From Clostridia bacterium (GTDB lineage Bacteria > Bacillota > Clostridia > Christensenellales > Pumilibacteraceae): 64,000 bases of DNA. The notes beneath the pieces were generated by a model that made no database searches, had not been told where the DNA came from, and saw only the letters and a program-made list of their open reading frames with translations. The DNA lies in assembly GCA_022793815.1 (NCBI GenBank), contig JAAWDP010000011.1, positions 25,457-89,456 on the forward strand, read 5' to 3'. Positions 7,942 to 14,614 of this stretch are shown here, in pieces (position 1 is the first letter of the stretch; every line of letters begins with the position of its first letter). The translations under genes were made by a program, and so were the position numbers.

Positions 7942-8784
7942 ATGCAGCAAATCTGGCAAAACATCAAAGACGCCTTTACGGGTTGGCAGGCGCTTCGCAC
8001 GTCCGTGGCAATACTGCTTACGGCGATATTGTTGTATCTGTTATTTGCGTTCATAAAGAAAAACAATGCCTCGCGGCTCATCAAATACATAGCGCTGCTT
8101 GCGCTGTGCGCCGTAGTGCTTTCGTCCGATACGCTCGGGCTTCCCCTTATCGGCAAGGTGCTCGGCTATACCGTGCTCATAATCGCGCTTGTCATGGCGC
8201 TGCTGTTTCCGCAGGAGCTTCGGCGCGGACTTTGGAAAATATCCAGTCACCGCGACATGAAAGCCACGTATTCCACGCGTTACGATTGCAGCGACGAAGA
8301 GCTGCACGAGGCTGTCGACTGTATCGTCCGCGCGGCTCAGAACATGGCGAAAAAGAATGTCGGCGCGCTGATAGTCATTGCGCCCAAAGACGTGCCCGCG
8401 CACATTCTCGAAAGCGGAACCGCGCTGGACAGCCGCCTTTCGTGCCAGCTGCTCGAATGTCTGTTCAACACCAAAGCGCCTTTGCACGACGGAGCGGTTT
8501 TCATAAAGGGCAACCGCATAATGGCGGCAGGCTGCTTCCTTCCGCTCACCGAGTCCAATGCACTCGATAAAGAGCTCGGCACGCGTCACCGCGCAGGTAT
8601 CGGCATAACCGAAAATCTCGATGTCGTGACGGTGATTGTGTCCGAAGAAACGGGCGTAATTTCCGTTGCGCGCGGCGGAGAAATAACGCGCTACTACGAT
8701 GCGGCAATGCTCACGGATACGCTTTCGCAGGTCTACGGACTCAAAGCGTCCGAAGATTCGCTTGCGCCTCACAGAAACAAATAA
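7942..8784 (+). CDS. cdaA: Membrane diadenylate cyclase CdaA
   Basis: Makes cyclic di-AMP from two ATP; in Firmicutes this signal controls potassium and osmolyte transport and wall homeostasis. The 280 residues have three N-terminal membrane helices (about 20-90) and a cytoplasmic DAC domain. The diagnostic motifs DGA (183-185) and RHR (215-217, in GTRHRAG) are intact, and LHDGAVFI and ITYYD-like segments are in place, so the enzyme should be active. Normally a cdaR gene and glmM follow; here only a 49-residue stub lies at the cdaR position. Confidence 0.95.
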   Translation: MQQIWQNIKDAFTGWQALRTSVAILLTAILLYLLFAFIKKNNASRLIKYIALLALCAVVLSSDTLGLPLIGKVLGYTVLIIALVMALLFPQELRRGLWKISSHRDMKATYSTRYDCSDEELHEAVDCIVRAAQNMAKKNVGALIVIAPKDVPAHILESGTALDSRLSCQLLECLFNTKAPLHDGAVFIKGNRIMAAGCFLPLTESNALDKELGTRHRAGIGITENLDVVTVIVSEETGVISVARGGEITRYYDAAMLTDTLSQVYGLKASEDSLAPHRNK

Positions 8785-8794
8785 GGAGTTTGTC

Positions 8795-8944
8795 ATGGAA
8801 AATTTCGAACAGTACGAGATAAAGGAAAAGAAAAAGGGCGGCGCCGCAAAGTTTTTCAAAGCGGTGTTCGTGCATAATATCGGTCTGAAAATATTGAGCG
8901 TCGTGCTCGGAGCCGCGCTTGTCATATTGGCGGTGGCGCTGTGA
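8795..8944 (+). CDS. Miniature CdaR-like membrane stub
   Basis: A 49-residue protein with GGAG ten bases upstream of its ATG. A charged N terminus is followed by one membrane helix, about residues 24-48, containing NIGLKILSVVLGAALVI. This closely resembles the N-terminal anchor of CdaR (YbbR), the CdaA regulator that always follows cdaA, which reads like NxGLKILSLLxAxxLW. All extracytoplasmic YbbR domains are missing: the gene stops right after the helix and overlaps the next start by 4 bp (GTGA). The intact start signal and coupling suggest it is still expressed. It could be a minimal regulator or a truncated relic. Confidence 0.7.
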   Translation: MENFEQYEIKEKKKGGAAKFFKAVFVHNIGLKILSVVLGAALVILAVAL

Positions 8945-10119
8945 AAAAAAAGTACGTTTCTTTCGGCGATATACTTTTGCCGAGCGATAAAACCGACATG
9001 ACCAAATTCGCATGCATAGCGTGCGACCAGTTCACTTCCGATTACGCTTATTGGAACAAACTCGGACAATTCGTAGGTGACAGTCCGTCCGCACTCGGGA
9101 TAACCTATCCCGAGATTTTTTTGAACGATTCTGCGGACGAGCGTATCCGGCGCATAACGCAAAATTGCCGCCGCTATCTCGATACGGGCGTATTCGGAGA
9201 AACCGCTTACGACGCGGTAATCGTGGACAGGAGCACGCCGTATTGCGCAAGTCGCAAAGGACTGGTCGTCAAAATCGACCTCGACGATTACACTACGGAC
9301 CTCGAAAGCCCGATTCGCGCAACCGAAGCGGTCGTGGCGGAGCGCGTTCCGCCGCGCATGAAAATCAGGGAAAACAGTCCGCTCGAACTTCCGCATATAA
9401 TGCTTTTGTGCGACGACCCCGACGGCATTTTGGTCGAGGCTGCATATAAATCGCGCGGCAGGAAACTGTACGGTTTCGAACTGAATATGGGCGGCGGAAG
9501 CATAAGCGGCTATGCGCCGACCGACGTGAAAGCAATCGAAAATGCGGTAGCGGCTCTTGCCGAAAAGTCCGCGGAAAAATACGGCAGAGAGTTCGTGTTC
9601 GCTGTCGGCGACGGCAATCATTCGCTTGCCGCGGCAAAAGCCATGCACGAAAAACACCCCGAAAATCAGCAGGCGAAATACGCGCTCTGCGAGATAGTGA
9701 ACGTGCGCAGCGACGGCATAATCTTCCACCCGATACACCGTCTTTGCACCGTCAAGGACAAGCGCGATTTCATTTCGTACATGCAGTCGAAAACGCGCGG
9801 ACTGCCCGCAGTTTCGCGTCTGACAAGCGGCGGCGAGTATTATACATATAATCTTCCGCAAGACGCGACCGACGGCGTGGCGCTCGTACAGCGGCTTATA
9901 GACGAATACGGCTGCGAAGCCGTCGATTATATACACGGAGAAAAAGAGCTTAAAGAGCATGCGCTCGGAGAAAATAAAGTGGGCGCGGAGCTGTTCGCCC
10001 CCGATAAAAGCCAACTGTTCGATACGGTGAACCGCCGCGGCAAGCTGCCCAAGAAAACTTTTTCGATAGGCGAGGGCGTGGAAAAGCGTTACTACCTCGA
10101 AGCGCGCAGACTCGGATAA
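8941..10119 (+). CDS. DUF1015 family protein
   Basis: The 392-residue protein shows the DUF1015 hallmarks: ACDQFTSDYAYW near residue 25, the GDGNHSLAAAK segment near 222-232, and a C-terminal CxAVDYIHGE-like region. The family is cytosolic and widespread in clostridia; the biochemical function is not established, though the GDGNHS segment looks catalytic. The GTG start overlaps the stop of the CdaR stub. A close fit of this gene to the cdaA operon is unusual and may be accidental. Confidence 0.85.
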   Translation: MKKKYVSFGDILLPSDKTDMTKFACIACDQFTSDYAYWNKLGQFVGDSPSALGITYPEIFLNDSADERIRRITQNCRRYLDTGVFGETAYDAVIVDRSTPYCASRKGLVVKIDLDDYTTDLESPIRATEAVVAERVPPRMKIRENSPLELPHIMLLCDDPDGILVEAAYKSRGRKLYGFELNMGGGSISGYAPTDVKAIENAVAALAEKSAEKYGREFVFAVGDGNHSLAAAKAMHEKHPENQQAKYALCEIVNVRSDGIIFHPIHRLCTVKDKRDFISYMQSKTRGLPAVSRLTSGGEYYTYNLPQDATDGVALVQRLIDEYGCEAVDYIHGEKELKEHALGENKVGAELFAPDKSQLFDTVNRRGKLPKKTFSIGEGVEKRYYLEARRLG

Positions 10120-10178
10120 TCGTGTGAGTTACGAAATACGAAAAGTGTGCATATACTTTGAGTATGGGAGAGCAAAAT

Positions 10179-11531
10179 ATGAAAGTACTTAAATTCGGCG
10201 GCACGTCCATGGCGGACGCCGCGTCCGTCAGTCGCGTCGCGGACATCGTGCAAAGCGAAAACGCAAATCGCTTCGTCATAGTTTCCGCACCGGGTAAACG
10301 CCGTCCGTCCGACGTCAAAGTCACGGATATGCTTTACGCCTGTCATAAAGCCCGTCTTGTGCGCGACGACGTTTCGCAGGAGTTTGCGGCTGTTGCGGAA
10401 CGCTTTTCGGCTATTGCCGATTCGCTGTCGCTGCGCGGCGTAAACGGTTTCGATTTGGACGGCGAACTGGAAAATATAAAGAGCAATATCGACGGCGGTG
10501 CGGACGCCGATTACGTCGCAAGCCGCGGCGAATATCTTTCGGCATACATACTCGCGGCATACCTCGACCGTCCGTTTGTGGACGCGAAAAAAATAATCCG
10601 TTTCGACAGTGAGGGGAACTTCGACGAAAAGACCACGTTCGGATTGTGTCGCGCGGTGCTGGACGCCAAAGTCGGAGCGGTGATTCCCGGGTTTTACGGC
10701 GCGTGCGAAAATGGCGCTGTCAAGACTTTCACGCGCGGCGGCAGCGACGTCAGCGGCGCGATAGTCGCTGGCGCGATGAACGCGAAAATTTACGAAAACT
10801 ATACCGATGTCGACGGCTTCATGTCGTGCGACCCGAGAATAGTTCGAAATCCGAAAGTAATCGATGTGATTTCCTACCGCGAGCTTCGAGAGCTAAGTTA
10901 TATGGGCGCGGACGTTCTGCATCCCGAATCCATATTTCCCGTGCGCTCGCGCGACATTCCGATTCGCATAAAAAACACCTTCCGCCCCGAAGCGAAAGGC
11001 ACGCTCATCGTGCCTACGGAAAAGCTGCTGTGCGGCGAGTACAAGCGCAAAAATCTGCCGCTCACGGGTATCGCGGGAAAGCGCGGGTTTTTGTCCGTGC
11101 AGGTCGAAAAATCCATGATGAACAACGAAAAGGGCTTTGCTCGCAGACTGCTGTCGGTGCTCGAAGAATACGACCTTTCGCTCGAACACATGCCGAGCGG
11201 CATAGATACGCTGTCTGTGGTCATAGATAAGCACGGCGTGGAAAAAAGCCGCATAGACGGCATGCTCATGAAAGTGAAAAGTCTGCTCCGCCCCGACCGC
11301 CTCGAAGTCATAGACGACGTCGCGCTTATAGCGGTAGTCGGTCACGGCATGAACCGCCGCAAGGGCATGATGAGCGCGATAACTTCCGCGCTGTACAAGG
11401 CGGACGTGAATATCCGCATGATAGACCAGGGGTCCAGCGAGCTCAATATAATAATAGCAGTGGAAAATGCGGACTACGAAAAAGCCGTAACCGCGCTTTA
11501 TGAAATGTCGCTCGAACTCGAAACGAAATAA
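10179..11531 (+). CDS. Aspartate kinase
   Basis: Phosphorylates aspartate as the first step to lysine, methionine and threonine. The 450 residues begin with KFGGTS (5-10), contain the FTRGGSDVSGAI and YTDVDGFMSCDPR segments of the kinase domain, and end in two ACT domains (about 305-450), with the pattern of a feedback-regulated monofunctional enzyme. The ATG at 10179 is chosen because GGGAGA lies six bases upstream; the alternative at 10158 overlaps that site. It is followed by a terminator. Which of lysine, threonine or methionine regulates it cannot be told. Confidence 0.93.
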   Translation: MKVLKFGGTSMADAASVSRVADIVQSENANRFVIVSAPGKRRPSDVKVTDMLYACHKARLVRDDVSQEFAAVAERFSAIADSLSLRGVNGFDLDGELENIKSNIDGGADADYVASRGEYLSAYILAAYLDRPFVDAKKIIRFDSEGNFDEKTTFGLCRAVLDAKVGAVIPGFYGACENGAVKTFTRGGSDVSGAIVAGAMNAKIYENYTDVDGFMSCDPRIVRNPKVIDVISYRELRELSYMGADVLHPESIFPVRSRDIPIRIKNTFRPEAKGTLIVPTEKLLCGEYKRKNLPLTGIAGKRGFLSVQVEKSMMNNEKGFARRLLSVLEEYDLSLEHMPSGIDTLSVVIDKHGVEKSRIDGMLMKVKSLLRPDRLEVIDDVALIAVVGHGMNRRKGMMSAITSALYKADVNIRMIDQGSSELNIIIAVENADYEKAVTALYEMSLELETK

Positions 11532-11547
11532 AAGACGGTAAAAAAAT

Positions 11548-11577
11548 AACGGCGCGCCGATTAAGACGCGCCGTTTC
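11548..11577 (+). terminator. Intrinsic terminator after aspartate kinase
   Basis: Nine-bp stem AACGGCGCG (11548-11556) and CGCGCCGTT (11567-11575) with a 10-nt loop and a short T run. Confidence 0.7.
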
Positions 11578-11622
11578 ATATATCCGTCATTTATATTTAT
11601 CCGTCATTCCGTTACTATTACC

Positions 11623-11660
11623 TGTCACTGCAAGCGTAGTCGGGGAATCTCATCCTCAGA
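11623..11660. repeat. Copy of the GCAGTCGAGGAATCT repeat
   Basis: A diverged copy, with the words CACTGCAAGCGTAGTCGG and GGAATCTCATCCT, of the element also seen at 20657-20686, 34203-34430, 39770-39800 and 45400-45438. Confidence 0.65.
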
Positions 11661-11677
11661 CTTTAATGAAATGCGTA

Positions 11678-12040
11678 TTACAGAAAGTAAAACGGAATTA
11701 TATAGACGTGACCCAGCAGAAAGCCCTGCAAAAATATCGAGGTCACAAGCAGCAGCGAAAGCAGCGTAGCGGCAACCACTGTTATAAGCGACAGGGCGTA
11801 AGTGTTGCGTATCAGTTCGGGCACCGTGAAGAAAAACGCTACGATAAGCAGTATTGCGATGGGATAGAACAAAATCGTGTAGACGTACAGTCCCAGCGAA
11901 GGAACGGTAAGATACAGAATGAGGCACAGCAGTTCCATTACCGCGGCAACCGAAACCGCCGAAATCCCGACAATGTTGTACACCTTGTGCGAAAAAACGC
12001 TTTTTTCTTCTATTCGGATGTAGTCGTTTAAAATATTCAT
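11678..12040 (-). CDS. Small polytopic membrane protein, unknown
   Basis: A 120-residue protein with a 20-residue charged N terminus and four hydrophobic helices (about 22-45, 47-70, 75-95, 97-118). I see no known motif. It is read alone on the minus strand between an aspartate kinase gene and a degraded region, with no convincing Shine-Dalgarno site just upstream of the ATG at 12040, though the frame is clean and the hydrophobicity pattern regular. Confidence 0.55.
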   Translation of the reverse strand: MNILNDYIRIEEKSVFSHKVYNIVGISAVSVAAVMELLCLILYLTVPSLGLYVYTILFYPIAILLIVAFFFTVPELIRNTYALSLITVVAATLLSLLLVTSIFLQGFLLGHVYIIPFYFL

Positions 12041-12218
12041 AGCGGTAGTACCATTATATTATAATATTCCCGTTTTGTCAACTTAATATCGGCGCGGCGG
12101 CATTTTTCCTCGCCCGTCTTTTTTTTGTACGCGGCAATCGGGATTGCGGCATTTTTCTGTGAGTAAAAAAAAACGAAAATTCCGGCAAATTTAAAACGGC
12201 AAGTTCGGTGCGATTTGC

Positions 12219-12554
12219 TTGACACGCGGGGGGGGGTATCCTTTACCGTCCACGGTCAAAAAGATAGGCATGGGCGCATTCTTGGAAACTTACCTTGTGG
12301 AAGTGACTTTTCCCGAGGGAGTGGAGCAGATAGACTCCGATGTGTTTTTGTTCTGCGGCGAAATAGAAAAAATCGTACTTCCCGTATCGCTTAAAATTCT
12401 CGCACCCACCGCTTTGACGGGAGTCGACGACCTTTCCGCATGCGAGATAATTTACAACGGCACAAGGGCGCAGTGGGACGCGCTCACGAAAGACTGGTCG
12501 GAAGACGAAAAAGCCGCAATTTCCGTTCGTTGCAGCGACGACCCCGCCGCTTGA
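12219..12554 (+). pseudogene. C-terminal remnant of a BspA-type leucine-rich-repeat protein
   Basis: The translation contains LRR_5 features: IGMGAFLETYLVEVTFPEGVEQIDSDVF is one and a half repeats, and IYNGTRAQWDAL is the end signature of such proteins. BspA-type proteins are secreted or surface-attached and hundreds of residues long; here about 105 residues remain, with no signal peptide and no plausible start. The frame runs into a run of nine G at 12228-12236. It is best read as a degraded or silenced gene end, closed by a strong terminator. Confidence 0.7.
12228..12236. repeat. Homopolymer G9 tract
   Basis: Nine consecutive G directly upstream of the leucine-rich-repeat remnant and five bases after a TTGACA. 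Such tracts mutate by slippage and could switch frame or promoter spacing, or mark a local sequencing error. Confidence 0.85.
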
Positions 12555-12566
12555 AAAAACTTAACG

Positions 12567-12598
12567 AAAAAAGGATTCCTTTAACGGAATCCTTTTTT
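12567..12598. terminator. Bidirectional intrinsic terminator
   Basis: A 13-bp stem, AAAAAAGGATTCC and GGAATCCTTTTTT, with a 6-nt loop, between the LRR remnant (+) and rubrerythrin (-). Confidence 0.92.
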
Positions 12599-12613
12599 GT
12601 TATTCGGAGAAAT

Positions 12614-13156
12614 TTACTTTTCGCAGTAAGTCGGTTGGATTTCGAAGAAACTCTGCGGATGAGCGCAAACGGGGCAGATTTTCGGCGCGGTTTTGCCTTT
12701 TTGAATGTGCCCGCAGTTGAGGCACATCCACATAACGTCCTCATCCGAAGAAAATACCGTGTCGTCCTCTACTTTGCCGAGGAAGCACAAATATCTCTTT
12801 TCGTGCTCCTTTTCTATTTCCGCAACTCCGCGGAATAAACGCGCAATGTCCTTAAAGCCTTCTTCGTCGGCTTGTGCGGCAAACTTCGCGTACATGTCCG
12901 TCCATTCGAAATTCTCGCCGGCGGCGGCGTCTTTGAGATTGGTTTCCGTATCGGGCACGCCTTCGTGCAAAAGCTTGAACCATATTTTCGCATGCTCTTT
13001 TTCGTTGTTTGCGGTCTGTTCGAAAATGTTTGCAATCTGTTCGAAACCGTCCTTGCGCGCGCGCGACGCATAAAAGTCATACTTGTTTCTCGCCATGGAT
13101 TCGCCCGAAAAAGCCGCCATGAGATTTGCTTCGGTCTTACTTCCTTTCAGATTCAT
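12614..13156 (-). CDS. rbr: Rubrerythrin
   Basis: Peroxide-reducing non-haem diiron protein of anaerobes, cytoplasmic. The N-terminal ferritin-like domain carries the metal ligands E19, NEKEH (51-55) and EIEKEH (113-118); the C-terminal rubredoxin domain has C145-x2-C148 and C161-x2-C164. At 180 residues the length is slightly below the usual 190. A GGAGTG lies upstream of the ATG. It is read alone and points to life without oxygen. The presence of both domains makes the assignment certain. Confidence 0.96.
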   Translation of the reverse strand: MNLKGSKTEANLMAAFSGESMARNKYDFYASRARKDGFEQIANIFEQTANNEKEHAKIWFKLLHEGVPDTETNLKDAAAGENFEWTDMYAKFAAQADEEGFKDIARLFRGVAEIEKEHEKRYLCFLGKVEDDTVFSSDEDVMWMCLNCGHIQKGKTAPKICPVCAHPQSFFEIQPTYCEK

Positions 13157-13209
13157 AATAACACACTCCTTACTGTTTTAAGATTTTCTTTTAATTTCAT
13201 TTTTATGCA

Positions 13210-13671
13210 TTATTCCAGTGACTTAAATCCGTTTTGCCTGAGCGCTTCGTATAAAACCACCGCCGCGCTGTTGGACAGATTCAGACATCTCACGCCGTCG
13301 CGCATGGGGATTCTCAGCGCCCGCTGCGAAAACCTTGTCAGTATTTCGTCGGGCAGTCCCGTCGTTTCTTTTCCGAACACGAGAAAGCACCCGTCGCCGA
13401 AACGGACGTCGCAATAGCTTTTGCTTGCTTTCTTGCTCAAAAACCAAAACTCGCCGCCGTCGTTTTTTCGGAAAAATTCGTCTATGCCGTCATACTCGTA
13501 AATTCGTACCTTGTCCCAATAATCCAGCCCCGCGCGTTTAATCGCGCTTTCGGAAATATCGAACCCGAGCGGACGTATGAGGTGCAGAGCCGTGCCCGTA
13601 CAGGCGCATGTGCGCGCTATGTTGCCCGTGTTCTGCGGTATCTGCGGTTGAAACAAAACTATGTTGAACAT
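13210..13671 (-). CDS. trmL: tRNA (cytidine(34)-2'-O)-methyltransferase TrmL
   Basis: Methylates the wobble ribose of tRNA-Leu using S-adenosylmethionine. The 153-residue SPOUT protein has the family N terminus (NIVLFQPQIPQNTGNIAR), the knot motifs LVFGKETTGLP (about 101-111) and IPMRDGVRCLNLSNSAAVVLYE (about 121-142). Length is exactly that of TrmL. It lies alone between rubrerythrin and yabQ, all on the minus strand, with about 30 bp separating it from yabQ, so it might be read from the yabPQ transcript. Confidence 0.93.
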   Translation of the reverse strand: MFNIVLFQPQIPQNTGNIARTCACTGTALHLIRPLGFDISESAIKRAGLDYWDKVRIYEYDGIDEFFRKNDGGEFWFLSKKASKSYCDVRFGDGCFLVFGKETTGLPDEILTRFSQRALRIPMRDGVRCLNLSNSAAVVLYEALRQNGFKSLE

Positions 13672-13702
13672 GGTTTGATTTTACCATACCGCGCGCTTTC
13701 GG

Positions 13703-14119
13703 TCAACTCTTTTCCGCTGCTTTTTTGTCGGCGTTTTTCCGCGGGGCAGGCGGCATATCTTTGAGGCGCGCCTCTTTCAAACGCTTTCTTTGCTCCCTTT
13801 TTGCCGCCCGCGCCTCTGCACGCGCTTTTCGGGCTCGGACATATTTGCTTTGTACTTTGCGATACAGCGCTTTCAGCGGCGTAACGACGGCAATAAACGA
13901 TAACAGCTGCCCCCACACCGTAAAAGCGGCAATCGTACCGTCGTGCCACAGCGCCGCGCATAAAATAAGCGGCGTAAAGAACAAGAGAGAAAAGACAACG
14001 TCCAAAATAACGCCGCCCGCTATGCCGCCCGTCGAGCGGAAAAACATAAAGCCGAACGAAACTGCGGCGCACGCCGCGCCGAATAAAATCGATATGCCGA
14101 ACAGAGCAATATCACTCAT
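13703..14119 (-). CDS. yabQ: Probable spore protein YabQ
   Basis: YabQ is a membrane protein of the outer forespore membrane needed for cortex formation. The 138 residues contain an N-terminal set of about four hydrophobic segments (6-85) and a long basic C-terminal helix (88-138, rich in Arg, Lys and Ala), the usual YabQ plan, although shorter than in Bacillus (about 210). Sequence similarity is weak by eye; the main support is the 4-bp overlap with the yabP-like gene just upstream and the sigma-E-like promoter of the pair. Confidence 0.7.
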   Translation of the reverse strand: MSDIALFGISILFGAACAAVSFGFMFFRSTGGIAGGVILDVVFSLLFFTPLILCAALWHDGTIAAFTVWGQLLSFIAVVTPLKALYRKVQSKYVRARKARAEARAAKREQRKRLKEARLKDMPPAPRKNADKKAAEKS

Positions 14120-14397
14120 TTGAATATCCGTTTCAAAAGCGGTTTCTTGCCGCCGTCGTATTTGAGCGCGTTCACTTCGCCGTCGAACGAAAGCCGTCCC
14201 GTGTCCGCGTCGAATTTGAGTATCTTCAAATCCTTGCCGGACACCGTCAGCGCGCCCTTGCTTGTTACGAGGTTTATGGCGTCGGGGTATGCGCTGACTA
14301 CTTTGCTCACGCCGTCGATACTGCCGCGGTTGCGGTTTTCCAAAGTTACGGCGTGCTTTGCTTCGGGCAGCGCGGTCTTGTTTTGAGTAATGTTCAT
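14116..14397 (-). CDS. yabP: Spore protein YabP
   Basis: YabP/YqfC-family protein acting in spore cortex and coat formation. From the ATG at 14397 (AAGGAG upstream) the protein has 93 residues; the family core is HAVTLENRNRGSIDGVSKVVSAY followed by SKGALTVSGKDLKILKFDADTGRLSFDGEV, which matches the two halves of the family. A longer frame to 14601 crosses the promoter and is rejected. It overlaps yabQ by 4 bp. In Bacillus the order yabP-yabQ-divIC is conserved; here divIC is 5 kb away on the same strand. Confidence 0.88.
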   Translation of the reverse strand: MNITQNKTALPEAKHAVTLENRNRGSIDGVSKVVSAYPDAINLVTSKGALTVSGKDLKILKFDADTGRLSFDGEVNALKYDGGKKPLLKRIFK

Positions 14398-14432
14398 ATA
14401 GCGTATTCGCTCCTTTATTCTTCTCTTTTTAC

Positions 14433-14460
14433 TGATATGACCGCGCGTGCCCGAATATGC
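14433..14460 (-). promoter_or_regulatory. Sigma-E-like promoter of yabPQ
   Basis: Read on the minus strand: GCATATT (14460-14454), 14-bp spacer, CATATCA (14439-14433), about 36 bp before the yabP start. This fits the mother-cell sigma-E pattern (ATATT, 14 bp, CATAcaaT). In Bacillus yabP and yabQ are sigma-E dependent. Confidence 0.6.
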
Positions 14461-14500
14461 GGGTTTTTGTTTGAGCGCCGTATTTCTTCGCATGAAAAAC

Positions 14501-14529
14501 TTGCTTTTTACCGCGGTATGGAGTATAAT
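14501..14529 (+). promoter_or_regulatory. Sigma-A promoter of tex
   Basis: TTGCTT (14501-14506), 17-bp spacer, TATAAT (14524-14529), about 80 bp upstream of the tex start and divergent from the yabPQ promoter. Confidence 0.7.
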
Positions 14530-14614
14530 TGTATTCGGCGTTTTCGTTATTCGCAAAACGCGGCAATAACACAAAGTCCGCGCTCTTTCTATGCTCGGCA
14601 AAGGATAGGTCTAA

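Noticed and set aside
8941..10014. Long minus-strand open frame (8041-10014) opposite cdaA and the DUF1015 gene
   Set aside because: It is antisense to two well-supported genes, spans their boundary and has no domain likeness.
12219..12554. A complete 111-residue gene at the LRR remnant
   Set aside because: The only start is a TTG inside a TTGACA-like word, there is no ribosome site or signal peptide, and the product is a fragment of a long repeat protein.
14398..14601. N-terminal extension of yabP to 14601
   Set aside because: It covers the divergent promoter region; the family sequence starts at the ATG at 14397 behind AAGGAG.
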